A stretch of DNA of 64,000 nucleotides from Helicobacter japonicus (GTDB lineage: Bacteria > Campylobacterota > Campylobacteria > Campylobacterales > Helicobacteraceae). This document shows positions 51,176-60,658 of this stretch, in pieces. The position numbers were made by a program, and so were the translations under genes. Below the pieces are notes generated by a model. It was not told the origin of the DNA. It saw nothing but the letters and a program-made list of their open reading frames with translations, and did not search any database. Every line of letters starts with the position of its first letter. The stretch's first letter is position 1. The stretch is taken from contig NZ_JRMQ02000001.1 in the NCBI RefSeq assembly GCF_000762845.2, positions 1 through 64,000 on the forward strand. The letters run 5' to 3'.

Positions 51176-53269
51176 ATGACAATCAATGATTCCAAAATGT
51201 ATTTTAATCGTGAGCTTTCGTGGCTAAAGTTCAATACTCGTGTGCTCAATGAAGCTAAAAATACAAATATTCCACTTTTAGAACGACTAAAATTTGTTGC
51301 AATCTATGGCACAAATCTTGATGAATTTTATATGATACGAGTGGCAGGGCTTAAGCGACTTTATGCGAGTGGTATTACTGAAGTAGGCGCGGATAAGCTA
51401 ACACCTTTGCAGCAATTAAAAAGTATAAGAGAATATCTTGTTAAAGAAAAATCCACATTAGAGAATGTTTTTAAAGAGATTCAGAGTGGATTAGCCAAAG
51501 AAAATATGCATATTAAACAAGTAAATGAACTCAATAATGACCAAAAGAAGCGATTACACGAATTTTTTATTAACTATCTCTATCCAGTGATTGTGCCTGT
51601 GGCAGTAGATGCAACACATCCTTTCCCTCATCTTAATAATCTAAGCTTTGCTATCGCCTTAAAGCTCAAAGACACACAAGATAACAGCACTAAGTTTGCA
51701 ATGGTGAGAATTTCACGCTTACTTTCTCGTTTTGTTGAAATTGAAAGTGGCATTTTTGTCGCTATTGAAAATATTGTGGGAGAGTTTGCTAGCGAGCTAT
51801 TTGGGGATTATGAGATTCTAAATTATGTGCCTTTTAGAATCACACGTAATGCAGATATGGAGATTGAAGAAGAAGAGGCAGATGATTTTATTGAGATTAT
51901 GAGTGAGGGTTTAAAAACGCGTAGAAAAGGTGAGGTAGTGCGCCTAGAAATCGGTGCGGATAAGGATAATAGTCTGCTTGATTTTATCAATTCGCACTTA
52001 AAGGTAGATCCTAAAGATGTGTATGTTTATAATATCCCTTTGAATCTTAGTGGATTATGGGAGCTCGTAGGGAGCAAAGCCTATGCGCATCTTACTACGC
52101 CACCTTTTAATCCAAAGACTTTGCCACCACTGCACGGAAATGCAGAAATTTTATCCACTATGGAAAGTAACGACATTGTGTTATTTCACCCCTATGAGAG
52201 TTTTGACCCGATAGTAAATTTTATTCAAAGTGCTGCAAAAGACCCTGATGTGCTATCCATTCGTATGACACTTTATCGCGTGGGTAAAAATTCACCTATT
52301 GTTAAAGCTCTTATTCAGGCTGCAGAAAACAATAAACAGGTAACCGCACTCGTTGAACTTAAAGCCCGATTTGATGAAGAAAATAACTTATATTGGGCAC
52401 ATTCTTTAGAATCTGCTGGTGCGCACGTAATCTATGGAGTTCCGGGTCTCAAGGTGCATGCAAAAATTGCCCTTGTGATTAAAAAAATTGGCAATACACT
52501 CAAAGAGTATGTGCATTTAAGCACGGGAAATTATAATCCAAGCACAGCTAAAATCTACACTGATTTATCGCTTCTAACTTGTAATGAACATTTTGCAAAA
52601 GATGCGGTAAAACTTTTTCATAGCCTATCAACAGGTTCATCTTATCGCACAAAGCTAGGACACCTATATATTGCTCCCACACAGATTAAAACAAAGATTT
52701 TAGAGCTTATTGAGCAAGAAAAGAAAATGGGAACACAAGGGCGGATTATTATGAAAGCAAATGCGTTTGTAGATATTGATGTGATACGCGCACTTTATGG
52801 AGCTTCAATAGCTGGAGTAAAGATTGATTTAATCGTGCGTGGTGTATGTGCTTTACGTCCGGGTATAAAAGGTGTGAGTGAAAATATCCGTGTGTTTTCA
52901 ATTATTGGAAAATACCTTGAACACGCTCGAATCTACCATTTTAAAAATGATAAAGTAGGTGTGTATTTCGCTTCAGCAGATATTATGCCAAGAAATCTTG
53001 AGAGACGTGTTGAAATTCTTACTCCAAGTCTTAATGAACAAATGAGTAAGCGATTAATGGAAATCTTGCAAATGCAGCTTAATGATAATGTCCAAATGTA
53101 TGAACTGCAAAGTAATGGAGAGTATCAAAAAGTAGTAAGCACACAAAAACCATTTAGCTCACAACTTGCTTATGAAGAATATGTGAATGCTATTTATGGG
53201 GATTCTGTGAGCAATGATGAAGTGATTAAGGCAAAAAAACTTGCTAAAAGAATGTTAAAAGAAAGTTAA
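51176..53269 (+). CDS. ppk: Polyphosphate kinase
   Basis: Polymerises the gamma phosphate of ATP into polyphosphate, used in stress survival and motility. About 697 residues. The N-terminal domain begins FNRELSWLKFNTRVLNEA, and DATHPFPHLNNLSFAI and SIRMTLYRVGKNSPIV follow. The catalytic histidine is in the KVHAKIALV motif (around residue 428), with HLSTGNYNPSTA after it. I place the start at ATG 51176; a longer frame from a TTG at 51143 adds no family sequence. It is a single-gene unit; a decayed gene and tRNA follow. Confidence 0.95.
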   Translation: MTINDSKMYFNRELSWLKFNTRVLNEAKNTNIPLLERLKFVAIYGTNLDEFYMIRVAGLKRLYASGITEVGADKLTPLQQLKSIREYLVKEKSTLENVFKEIQSGLAKENMHIKQVNELNNDQKKRLHEFFINYLYPVIVPVAVDATHPFPHLNNLSFAIALKLKDTQDNSTKFAMVRISRLLSRFVEIESGIFVAIENIVGEFASELFGDYEILNYVPFRITRNADMEIEEEEADDFIEIMSEGLKTRRKGEVVRLEIGADKDNSLLDFINSHLKVDPKDVYVYNIPLNLSGLWELVGSKAYAHLTTPPFNPKTLPPLHGNAEILSTMESNDIVLFHPYESFDPIVNFIQSAAKDPDVLSIRMTLYRVGKNSPIVKALIQAAENNKQVTALVELKARFDEENNLYWAHSLESAGAHVIYGVPGLKVHAKIALVIKKIGNTLKEYVHLSTGNYNPSTAKIYTDLSLLTCNEHFAKDAVKLFHSLSTGSSYRTKLGHLYIAPTQIKTKILELIEQEKKMGTQGRIIMKANAFVDIDVIRALYGASIAGVKIDLIVRGVCALRPGIKGVSENIRVFSIIGKYLEHARIYHFKNDKVGVYFASADIMPRNLERRVEILTPSLNEQMSKRLMEILQMQLNDNVQMYELQSNGEYQKVVSTQKPFSSQLAYEEYVNAIYGDSVSNDEVIKAKKLAKRMLKES

Positions 53270-53366
53270 AATACTTTTAACAAAATATAACTAATATCAA
53301 AAAATAAACGATATTGCTTAAGGATAAAACAAAGCAAAAAGCTTTAAATAATGCTATGGAGAGAGA

Positions 53367-53611
53367 ATGGGTAGATTGCATTATACAGAAGTTTGGAACT
53401 TTGTTACAGGTTGCACCAAAATATCACCAGGGTGCGATAAAGTTGTATTTCACAAAAGCAAATTAGAAGAGATATTAAATACAAATTATATCCAAGCGGT
53501 TCTAAAGTTTGCGTTTGTAATATGAGTGATTTATTTCACGAAGATATAGACCCACAAGATTTAGATCTTGTTTTTGAATATATGTTTAAATGCAAGCTTT
53601 CCAAAAATTGA
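53367..53611 (+). pseudogene. Fragment of a phage Gp37/Gp68-like (DUF5131) protein gene
   Basis: Two short reading frames resemble parts of the DUF5131 family. The first starts at ATG 53367 and contains EVWNFVTGCTKISPGCDK, corresponding to the N-terminal cysteine motif of that family (TWNPVTGCTKxSPGC). It ends at a stop about 150 bases on. In another frame, up to 53611, NMSDLFHEDIDPQDLDLVF matches the family's NSMSDLFHEDV motif. The sequence between them is much too short, so an internal deletion and frameshift are likely. Intact members are about 240-260 residues. It sits beside a tRNA gene, a common site for acquired DNA. Confidence 0.7.
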
Positions 53612-53634
53612 AGAGCCTGTAGATTGATTATTTT

Positions 53635-53711
53635 TGGTGTCCCCGATGCGATTCGAACGCATGACCTCACGATTAGGAATCGTGTGCTCTATCCAGCTGA
53701 GCTACGAGGAC
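53635..53711 (-). tRNA. tRNA-Arg (anticodon CCT)
   Basis: 77 nt including an encoded CCA. On the minus strand it starts GTCCTCG, pairing with CGGGGAC at the 3' end. The D-arm AGCTCAGCTGGATAGAGC and a T-arm with GTTCGAATC are clear. The anticodon loop TTCCTAA gives CCT, which reads AGG. Standard cloverleaf. Convergent to the pseudogene, divergent from gapA. Confidence 0.95.
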
Positions 53712-53801
53712 AAGCTTGAAAACAATAAGCTAAAAACGCGCATTTTACATTTTTATATGATAGAAATCAAGTCAAAAAGTGCTAAATAGGCATTTTTATG
53801 C

Positions 53802-53807
53802 TAGAAT
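53802..53807 (+). promoter_or_regulatory. Extended -10 element of gapA
   Basis: TGCTAGAAT, about 58 bases before the gapA ATG. Confidence 0.5.
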
Positions 53808-53864
53808 ATACCCTTTTAGCTAAACCTTAAACATATTTTACTTTATTTCACCAAAGGAGAAGTT

Positions 53865-54872
53865 ATGGCACTTAAACTCGCAATCAATGGCACTGGACGC
53901 ATAGGACTATGTGCAGCTAGGATTATTGGCACACGCGATGATGTAGAGATTGTAGCAATTAATAGCACTGCTGAATTGGATACGCTCGTGCATTTATTGC
54001 GTTATGATTCTGTGCATAGAAGCTATGATGTAGAAAAAATAGATAGCCATACGCTACGCATTGGCAAGAGTAAAAATGTAAAAATCCTAAGTGATAGAGA
54101 TCCTAAGAATCTTGATTTTGGAGCAGCAATTGGTGTGTTAGAATGCACAGGCAAATTTAATGCTTTGGAAAAATCAAGCACTCATCTTAAGGGTAATGTA
54201 AAAAGGGTGATTATATCTGCACCTGCGGACAATACACCGACTTTTGTTTATGGGGTTAATCACACACAATACAATGGTGAAGCAGTCATTTCAAATGCTT
54301 CTTGCACTACAAACTGCCTTGCACCTATTGTTAATGTGCTGGATAGCACTTTTGGTATAGAAAATGGCTTGATGACAACTATTCATAGTTACACAAACGA
54401 CCAGAATCTGCTTGATGTCAAGCATAAAGATTTACGCCGTGCGCGTGCAGCAGCTTTAAATATGATTCCCACAAGCACAGGTGCAGCAAAGGCAATAGGA
54501 CTTGTGCTTCCACATCTTGCAGGTAAGCTTAATGGTATTGCGGTGCGTGTGCCAACTCCTGATGTAAGCCTTGTAGATTTGAGTGTGAATCTAAAAAATG
54601 AAGTCAGTAAAGAGAGCTTAAATGAAGCATTTTACAAAGCACAAAATGGGGAGATTCTCAATGGAGCAATGAAAGGACTTATTATCGTTGATGATGAGCA
54701 GAGAGTTTCAAGTGATTTTATCGGCTCAAGTGCAAGTGCTATTGTCGTGCCTGATAAAACCATAGTCGTAAGTCAAAAGAGTGCTAAAGTTCTTGCGTGG
54801 TATGATAATGAAATAGGCTATACACACCGCCTTGTAGATATGAGTGTGTATGTATGTAAGAATCTAGGCTAA
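53865..54872 (+). CDS. gapA: Glyceraldehyde-3-phosphate dehydrogenase
   Basis: A 335-residue phosphorylating GAPDH. It has the NAD(P) fold GTGRIG (9-14), the catalytic Cys147 in [12 protein letters not shown], the partner His in THSYTND (about 174) and STGAAKAIG. After the second strand the sequence reads [12 protein letters not shown], without the aspartate that usually selects NAD (as in IVAINDL of E. coli GapA). It resembles B. subtilis GapB, which prefers NADP, so a gluconeogenic, NADP-linked role is possible. ATG follows AAAGGAG closely. pgi comes 29 bases downstream in the same direction, so the two may be co-transcribed, linking upper and lower carbon metabolism. Confidence 0.94.
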   Translation: MALKLAINGTGRIGLCAARIIGTRDDVEIVAINSTAELDTLVHLLRYDSVHRSYDVEKIDSHTLRIGKSKNVKILSDRDPKNLDFGAAIGVLECTGKFNALEKSSTHLKGNVKRVIISAPADNTPTFVYGVNHTQYNGEAVISNASCTTNCLAPIVNVLDSTFGIENGLMTTIHSYTNDQNLLDVKHKDLRRARAAALNMIPTSTGAAKAIGLVLPHLAGKLNGIAVRVPTPDVSLVDLSVNLKNEVSKESLNEAFYKAQNGEILNGAMKGLIIVDDEQRVSSDFIGSSASAIVVPDKTIVVSQKSAKVLAWYDNEIGYTHRLVDMSVYVCKNLG

Positions 54873-54901
54873 TCTCAAATGAAATGGTAGATTGAAATCT
54901 T

Positions 54902-56176
54902 ATGAAAAATGGGCTAGATTCTATGGTGAAATTTTCTCTGCATTTTCCTCATACATATGCTCAAAGCGAATGTGATAAGGTGTTTGAAGGTATCCTTAAA
55001 GAGCGCGAAAGCAAGAAAAGTGGCTATTATGATTTGCCTTTTGAAACAAATGCTTTGCAGCAAGCAAAGGCTTACATCAAGGATAATGGGCAGTTTTTAG
55101 ATTCTCTCTCATATCTTGTGATTATTGGTATTGGTGGAAGTTCTTTAGGATTAAAAGCAATTGATGGTATGCTTGAGCATTTGCCACACAGAAATGCCCT
55201 TAAACTTGTATTTTTAGAGCATACAGACCCTTTACATATTACCAAAGCACTGCAAAATGTAGCTTTACATAATGCACTTTTTATTGTAATTTCAAAATCA
55301 GGCACGACTATTGAAACTTCTTCATTGCTTAAATATGTGCTCAAACTTTACAATATACTTGAAAGCAGAGAAAGCAAAAAGCATTTGCTTGTAATTACAG
55401 ATAAGGCTTCACCGCTTGAATCTTGGGCAAAAAGTGTGGAAGTTAAGCATTTTGAGATTATGCCAAATGTGGGTGGGAGATTCTCTATTTTAAGTGCGGT
55501 TGGGCTTGTGCCTTTAGCGATTTTGGGATTTGATATAGAGAATTTGTTGCGTGGGGCTGCTCTAATGACACAAAGGTTTTTTGAACGCAAAGAGGAGCAT
55601 ATTTTATACAAAGCATTGACTTATGCGAGACAAAGACAACGCATTCCTATGAATGTCCTATTTTCTTACTCTAGTCTTTTTATGCAGTTTAATGCTTGGT
55701 ATGTGCAATTATGGGGAGAGAGTTTAGGTAAGCTTAATCCTATGGGGGAAAGGGTGGGACTAACTCCTATCGCACTTATTGGCAGTATTGACCAACATTC
55801 ATTTTTGCAGCTTATCGTGCAAGGTGTGCGCGATAAAAGCGTAACTTTTTTAAGCCTTAATCCCACTCATAGCGCACAGCCAAGTATTCCAAATGTAAAT
55901 ATTGAATATTTAGAATCTACAAATTTTGTCAATAACCAGAGTTTTGCGACTTTGCTCCACAATCAACGTATTGCTACGATGCAGACAATAGAAAATGAGG
56001 GTATTACCACAGATTGCATTGAAATAATGAGTTTGTCTGAAGAGAGTGTGGGGATTCTCATTGCTTATTTTGAACTCCTTACTTCTTGTGTGGGGAATAT
56101 TTTTGAAATAAATACCTATGACCAGCCCGGTGTAGAATTTGGCAAGGCAAGATTAAAAAAACTCTTTGAAGCATAA
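54902..56176 (+). CDS. pgi: Glucose-6-phosphate isomerase
   Basis: Interconverts glucose-6-phosphate and fructose-6-phosphate. The 424 residues are short compared with E. coli Pgi (549) but in the range seen in Campylobacter. Motifs include GIGGSSLGLKA (about 75-85), the phosphosugar-binding SKSGTTIETS (about 135-144), VGGRFSILSAVG, and the C-terminal QPGVEFGKARLKK. Two starts are possible, ATG 54902 and 54923; neither has a strong Shine-Dalgarno. Follows gapA by 29 bases. Confidence 0.93.
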   Translation: MKNGLDSMVKFSLHFPHTYAQSECDKVFEGILKERESKKSGYYDLPFETNALQQAKAYIKDNGQFLDSLSYLVIIGIGGSSLGLKAIDGMLEHLPHRNALKLVFLEHTDPLHITKALQNVALHNALFIVISKSGTTIETSSLLKYVLKLYNILESRESKKHLLVITDKASPLESWAKSVEVKHFEIMPNVGGRFSILSAVGLVPLAILGFDIENLLRGAALMTQRFFERKEEHILYKALTYARQRQRIPMNVLFSYSSLFMQFNAWYVQLWGESLGKLNPMGERVGLTPIALIGSIDQHSFLQLIVQGVRDKSVTFLSLNPTHSAQPSIPNVNIEYLESTNFVNNQSFATLLHNQRIATMQTIENEGITTDCIEIMSLSEESVGILIAYFELLTSCVGNIFEINTYDQPGVEFGKARLKKLFEA

Positions 56177-56198
56177 AGTGGAATTATGCAAAATTTTG

Positions 56199-56204
56199 TA
56201 TAAT
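56199..56204 (+). promoter_or_regulatory. -10 element of the small ORF at 56264
   Basis: TATAAT preceded by TTTTG, about 60 bases before the start. Confidence 0.5.
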
Positions 56205-56263
56205 CTAAGGAATCTTTGATTTAAAACTTCGTTATAAAAGTAATAAATTGAGAGGATATGATA

Positions 56264-56500
56264 ATGAAAAGAAATAAAGGAAAACTGATAGAGAATCTAA
56301 AGGAAAAAACACACAGGACTGATGAGGAGTGCAATATTATCTATGAAATATTACAAGAGCAATCAATTATTGGGAGAAAAAATAAAGAAATAATTAAAAG
56401 TAAATTTATGGAAAAGTTAAATATAGAAGAAAGTGAAGCTGATGAACTTTATAACATATCAATGGAAACTATTTTAAAAGATTTTTTTAAAATAAAATAA
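56264..56500 (+). CDS. Small hypothetical protein
   Basis: A 78-residue charged, helical protein (MKRNKGKLIENLKEK...). ATG 56264 is chosen because AGAGGA lies seven bases upstream. An ATG at 56258 sits almost inside that Shine-Dalgarno. There is an independent promoter upstream. No membrane helix or signal is present, and no family is recognised. Two helical segments of similar composition might form a small helical bundle. The base composition is more A-rich than its neighbours. Confidence 0.55.
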   Translation: MKRNKGKLIENLKEKTHRTDEECNIIYEILQEQSIIGRKNKEIIKSKFMEKLNIEESEADELYNISMETILKDFFKIK

Positions 56501-56593
56501 CCAAAAAACACCATCAGCAAGGTATAATGAGCTTTGATGATAAAAAGAGTAATACATTAAGGAAGTTATATTATTTTTGCGCTTTAGGGCAAA

Positions 56594-58129
56594 TTAATAC
56601 CTTGTATTCTTATCTCCACGCCTATGTGGCTTGGCTTTTTGAATCTTTGAATCTTTAAGTTTTTTAGAGCCTTTTTGCCCCTTTGTATTTTGTTTTAATA
56701 TATCTTGTTTTGTGTGCTCTTGTTCATTTTGTGCTCTATCCTCTTGCTCTATATCATTTTGATTCTTTGCCTTAGCACTCAAAAACAAAGGCACACCGCT
56801 AAAATCAAATTCCTTGCGCAATACATTAATCAAATATCGCTTATAGCTAAAATGCAAACTCTTTGGGCGATTGCTTACAAGTGCAATTTGTGGGGGCTTT
56901 ATGTCATATTGTGTTGCATAATAAATTTTTACTATTTTGCCGTGGTCGCTTGGGATATGATGCGTGCTTACTGCTTGCGCTATCACATCATTGAGCGCAC
57001 TCGTTGGGATTCTAAAGCAAAATCGCTCATATACTTTTAGAATCTCCGCTTTCAGTTTATCAATATTACGTCCATTAGTCGCACTTAAAGTCATCACCGG
57101 TGCAAAAGAGAGAAAAGGGAATCTATGCTTAAATTCTTGGATTATCTCTTTGTATTCTTTATACTTTTTATCCCATTTGTTTAACACAACAATCACACCC
57201 AAAGCGTGTTTAGGAATAAGAGAGCTAATTTTTTCATCTAGTTCAACAAAAGGTGCGCTTGCATCAAGCACCAAAATCGCAATATGACTTTGAGAAAGCA
57301 CTGCATTTGTGCGATTAAGGGCAAACTTTTCAATACCCTCTATTTTCCCTGCTCTTCTAATCCCTGCTGTATCGATAAATTTCACTTTTTTATCCTCTAG
57401 CATTATCTCCTCATCGACAGGGTCGATAGTTGTCCCAGCTACCTCACTTACTACACTCCTTTCTGTGCCCAAAAGTGCATTCAAAAGTGAGCTTTTACCG
57501 ACATTTACGCGCCCAATAATTCCAACCGCTATGCAATCCTCCTCTTGTGGTTTAGAATCTAGAGATTCTAAAAACTCCTCCAAACTCTCATCTATATCCT
57601 CAAGTTGCCCTTTTAAATGCTCTCCTAAAGGCTGCTCTTTGGCAAGATGCAATATATCAAAAATGCTCTCAAGCAAAAGACTTATACCACGATTATGTTG
57701 CACAGAAATAAAGCACATCTCCTGCGCTCCAAATGCACTAAAATCCCACGCTCTCTGCTTGATTTTGTCATTATCTACTTTATTCACGACAAGCAAAAGT
57801 GGTTTTTTTTCTCTCTGTAATGTGCGAAAATAGGCTATATCATCATCTTGTGGGATAATGCTTCCATCGACCATATACAACACCATATCTGCCCCTAATG
57901 CAGCTTTTTTAGAATGCTCACTTACTTTAGCAAAAAGTCCTTGTGTCTTTTCAAGCCCACCTGTATCAATAATCTCCACATCAACGCCACTTATATCAAA
58001 ATACGACTTTTTTACATCACGCGTTGTGCCTCTCACAGGCGAGGTAATAGCCAAATGCTGCCTAATCAGTCGATTAAAAAGGGAACTTTTACCAACATTT
58101 GGCTTACCTAAAATCGCTATACTTTTCAT
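56594..58129 (-). CDS. der: GTPase Der (EngA), ribosome assembly factor
   Basis: A tandem-GTPase needed for 50S assembly. First G-domain: GKPNVGKSSLFNRL (8-21), DTGGLE, NKVD. Second: GRVNVGKSSLLNALL (about 206-220), DTAGIRR, NKWD. A KH-like C-terminal domain ends with KEFDFSGVPLFLSAKAKN. The last 55 residues form a Gln/Lys-rich low-complexity tail ending HRRGDKNTRY. This is longer than in E. coli Der and probably basic, for RNA contact. Start at ATG 58129 with AAAGGA upstream. Divergent from an exported protein gene. Confidence 0.95.
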   Translation of the reverse strand: MKSIAILGKPNVGKSSLFNRLIRQHLAITSPVRGTTRDVKKSYFDISGVDVEIIDTGGLEKTQGLFAKVSEHSKKAALGADMVLYMVDGSIIPQDDDIAYFRTLQREKKPLLLVVNKVDNDKIKQRAWDFSAFGAQEMCFISVQHNRGISLLLESIFDILHLAKEQPLGEHLKGQLEDIDESLEEFLESLDSKPQEEDCIAVGIIGRVNVGKSSLLNALLGTERSVVSEVAGTTIDPVDEEIMLEDKKVKFIDTAGIRRAGKIEGIEKFALNRTNAVLSQSHIAILVLDASAPFVELDEKISSLIPKHALGVIVVLNKWDKKYKEYKEIIQEFKHRFPFLSFAPVMTLSATNGRNIDKLKAEILKVYERFCFRIPTSALNDVIAQAVSTHHIPSDHGKIVKIYYATQYDIKPPQIALVSNRPKSLHFSYKRYLINVLRKEFDFSGVPLFLSAKAKNQNDIEQEDRAQNEQEHTKQDILKQNTKGQKGSKKLKDSKIQKAKPHRRGDKNTRY

Positions 58130-58186
58130 TTGTATATCCTTTAATAATATGCTACCATAATTTACTTAGTTTAGAAAAAATGTTTT

Positions 58187-58192
58187 TATAAT
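58187..58192 (+). promoter_or_regulatory. -10 element of the exported protein gene
   Basis: TATAAT about 52 bases before the ATG at 58244; the divergent der start is 58 bases to the left. Confidence 0.5.
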
Positions 58193-58243
58193 GATATGTT
58201 AGCTAAAATTGACTTTAGCTTGATAGAAATATAAGGAATCACA

Positions 58244-58873
58244 ATGTATAAGATTCTCATTCCCCTGCTTTTTTGCACAGGAATAATAACAGCAACGCTT
58301 AGAGCACAAGCTCCTTTGATACAAGATCATCAAGAAGTCCTCCCACAAGGAGACAAGGGAAAAGAAGTGTATGTTGATGAAGGTGTAGTCTTTATCCTTC
58401 AAAAAGATGATGCACATTTTGCAATGTATGGAGATTCTTACGCGCTCGTGCCTACCTCACAAAAACTCAAAAATTTTCTCAATCAACAAAAATCAATGCT
58501 TGATGCACGCACATTACGTTCTGCCAAAAGCACTACGCAAATTTATAATCAAGGTAAGGAGATTCTCTTTTATTACTCAAGCATTAAAGGCTCGAATCTT
58601 TATAGCGAAATTGCTCCAACAAGCTTTAGACTTACACTTGAAGAATATAATGATGAAAGCAAGAATCCACGCGAAACCCTTACCATTTATAGAATCCACA
58701 ATTTTGATGAGGCTATTTTACACTCGCCTTGCCATATCGTGCAAAGCAAACATTTTATCCGTGATAGAGCGCAAAGTGAAATGCTTATTGACCTCAACAA
58801 TGCCATTAACCCACGACTTTTAACACAGGGACAAACTGAACTTTTTTTACAATGCCAATTAAAAGAAATTTAA
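58244..58873 (+). CDS. Exported hypothetical protein
   Basis: A 209-residue protein with a signal peptide (MYKILIPLLFCTGIITATLRA, probable cleavage near residue 21-23). The mature part is mixed and has two cysteines, CHIVQS and LQCQL. I do not recognise the family. Probably periplasmic. Shine-Dalgarno AAGGA is eight bases before the ATG. It precedes prs by 68 bases, with a separate promoter for prs between them. Confidence 0.72.
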   Translation: MYKILIPLLFCTGIITATLRAQAPLIQDHQEVLPQGDKGKEVYVDEGVVFILQKDDAHFAMYGDSYALVPTSQKLKNFLNQQKSMLDARTLRSAKSTTQIYNQGKEILFYYSSIKGSNLYSEIAPTSFRLTLEEYNDESKNPRETLTIYRIHNFDEAILHSPCHIVQSKHFIRDRAQSEMLIDLNNAINPRLLTQGQTELFLQCQLKEI

Positions 58874-58905
58874 TAAAAATAAACCAAAAATAAAATAAGA
58901 TAGCT

Positions 58906-58911
58906 TATAAT
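58906..58911 (+). promoter_or_regulatory. -10 element of prs and the downstream operon
   Basis: TATAAT about 31 bases before the prs ATG. Confidence 0.55.
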
Positions 58912-58941
58912 GTGTCTTTATTTTACCTTTAAAGGCATTCT

Positions 58942-59871
58942 ATGCGTGGATTCAAAATTTTTAGCGGTTCAGCTCATATAACTTTTAGTCAAGATCTTGC
59001 AAATTTTCTTGATATTAGTCTCTCAAAAGCAAGTATTAATCGTTTCAGTGATGGCGAAATCAATGTGCAAATTAACGAATCTGTACGTGGAAAAGATGTC
59101 TTTATCGTTCAGCCTACTTGCGCTCCTACAAATGACAATCTTATGGAACTTCTTATTATTACTGATGCACTAAGGAGAAGTGGGGCAAACAGCATAAATG
59201 CGGTGATTCCATATTTTGGCTATGCAAGACAAGACAGGAAGGCTTCACCTCGCGTGCCAATTAGTGCCAAACTTGTAGCAAATCTTATTGAACAAAGCGG
59301 TGTTCATCGCGTTATTACAATGGATTTACACGCAGGGCAGATTCAAGGATTTTTTGATATACCTGTGGATAATCTCTATGGTTCTATTATGTTTGTAGAT
59401 TATCTCCGTGCTAAATCCTTTAAGAATCCTATCATTGCCTCACCCGATATTGGCGGAGTAGCAAGAGCAAGACATTTTGCTGATAGATTAGGAATGGGCT
59501 TAGTGATTGTGGATAAAAAACGTCAAAGAGCAAATGAAAGTGAAGTGATGAATATTATCGGCGATGTAGAGGGCAAAGATGTCATTCTCGTAGATGATAT
59601 GATTGACACTGCAGGCACAATGTGTAAAGCTGCTAATGTGCTCAAATCTCGTGGGGCAAACAGCATAATGGCTCTAGGCACACACCCCGTGCTAAGTGGT
59701 CCGGCTCTTGAACGAATCGCTCAAAGTGCGCTTGATGAAGTGGTTGTTACAAATTCTATCCCTCTCTCCACAACACACCCAAAAATTAAAGTCCTAAACG
59801 CCGCACCTCTTTTTGCTGAAGTCATACGCAGAATCTACCATAATGAAAGTGTCAATTCACTCTTTATCTAA
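58942..59871 (+). CDS. prs: Ribose-phosphate pyrophosphokinase (PRPP synthase)
   Basis: Makes PRPP from ribose-5-phosphate and ATP for nucleotide, histidine and tryptophan synthesis. The 309 residues carry the conserved FSDGEINVQINESVRG start. VIPYFGYARQDRK is the flexible loop, followed by TMDLHAGQIQGFFDIPVDNLYG and the PRPP-binding loop VILVDDMIDTAGTM. Length and motifs are those of class I PRPP synthases. Promoter directly upstream. The next gene starts eight bases after its stop, so prs may lead the heptose operon transcript. Confidence 0.97.
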   Translation: MRGFKIFSGSAHITFSQDLANFLDISLSKASINRFSDGEINVQINESVRGKDVFIVQPTCAPTNDNLMELLIITDALRRSGANSINAVIPYFGYARQDRKASPRVPISAKLVANLIEQSGVHRVITMDLHAGQIQGFFDIPVDNLYGSIMFVDYLRAKSFKNPIIASPDIGGVARARHFADRLGMGLVIVDKKRQRANESEVMNIIGDVEGKDVILVDDMIDTAGTMCKAANVLKSRGANSIMALGTHPVLSGPALERIAQSALDEVVVTNSIPLSTTHPKIKVLNAAPLFAEVIRRIYHNESVNSLFI

Positions 59872-59879
59872 GAATCTCT

Positions 59880-60650
59880 ATGGAACATATTGAGCTTATT
59901 ACTCTAGCAAGTATTGCATTTTTTGCCTCGATAGGACATTGTATCGGTATGTGTGGAGGCATAGTCTTAGCCTATAGTGCCTCTTTACCTACACGCAACT
60001 CTTTTGCTTCTCAAGATTCAAAAAATCCAACACCTATGCTAAAAACACAAAAAGAAAACACACATTCTATTTTTTATAACATCATATCATCTTTAGGCTA
60101 TCAACTTCCCTTTCATCTCCTCTATCATTGTGGCAAAATCACAACCTATTGTGTGCTTGGATTCCTTGTTGGTGCTTTAGGACATATTGCTATGCCAAAT
60201 GAGAATATAAAGTTTAGTATTTTGCTTGTTATAGGTGTTTTACTTGTAATCTATGGCTTAGTGATAGGACAATTTGTGAATCTACATATTCGTAGCTTAA
60301 AGTTTCCATTTTATGCACATATTATTACCTTTATGCGCTCTCTCCTCACACAAGGCACAAAATGGCGACTTTACATACTTGGCTTGTGCAATGGCTTACT
60401 CCCTTGTGGCATTGTGTATTACTTCCTCCTCACTGCAGCAATAGCAGGAAATGGTGTAAATGGCGCAATTGTTATGGGAATCTTTGGAATTATGACTATA
60501 CCTTCACTCTTGCTTTTAGGACTTATAAGCTCAAGCCTGCAAAACAAACGTCTTCTCTTTTTACGCTTAAGTGGTGCAACTATGGTAGGATTTGGATTGT
60601 ATGAAATGTATAAGGCAAGCAAATCTCTAGGCTTATTGCCATTCTTCTAG
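59880..60650 (+). CDS. SafE/TauE-like (DsbD-type) membrane protein
   Basis: A 256-residue membrane protein with about six helices and a HCIGMCGG motif (about 20-27), plus a matching GLCNGLLPCGIVY near residue 165. The paired Cys motifs in two repeats are typical of the sulfite exporter TauE/SafE / DsbD_2 family. That family includes UreH-like proteins and relatives linked to cytochrome c oxidase assembly. Function here is not deducible. It begins eight bases after prs and is nine bases before gmhB, so it belongs to the operon by position. Confidence 0.82.
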   Translation: MEHIELITLASIAFFASIGHCIGMCGGIVLAYSASLPTRNSFASQDSKNPTPMLKTQKENTHSIFYNIISSLGYQLPFHLLYHCGKITTYCVLGFLVGALGHIAMPNENIKFSILLVIGVLLVIYGLVIGQFVNLHIRSLKFPFYAHIITFMRSLLTQGTKWRLYILGLCNGLLPCGIVYYFLLTAAIAGNGVNGAIVMGIFGIMTIPSLLLLGLISSSLQNKRLLFLRLSGATMVGFGLYEMYKASKSLGLLPFF

Positions 60651-60658
60651 GAGGTTCT

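Noticed and set aside
53270-53864. Possible small prophage or integrative element at the tRNA
   Set aside because: Only one decayed gene fragment is visible, with no integrase, attachment repeat or other phage gene.
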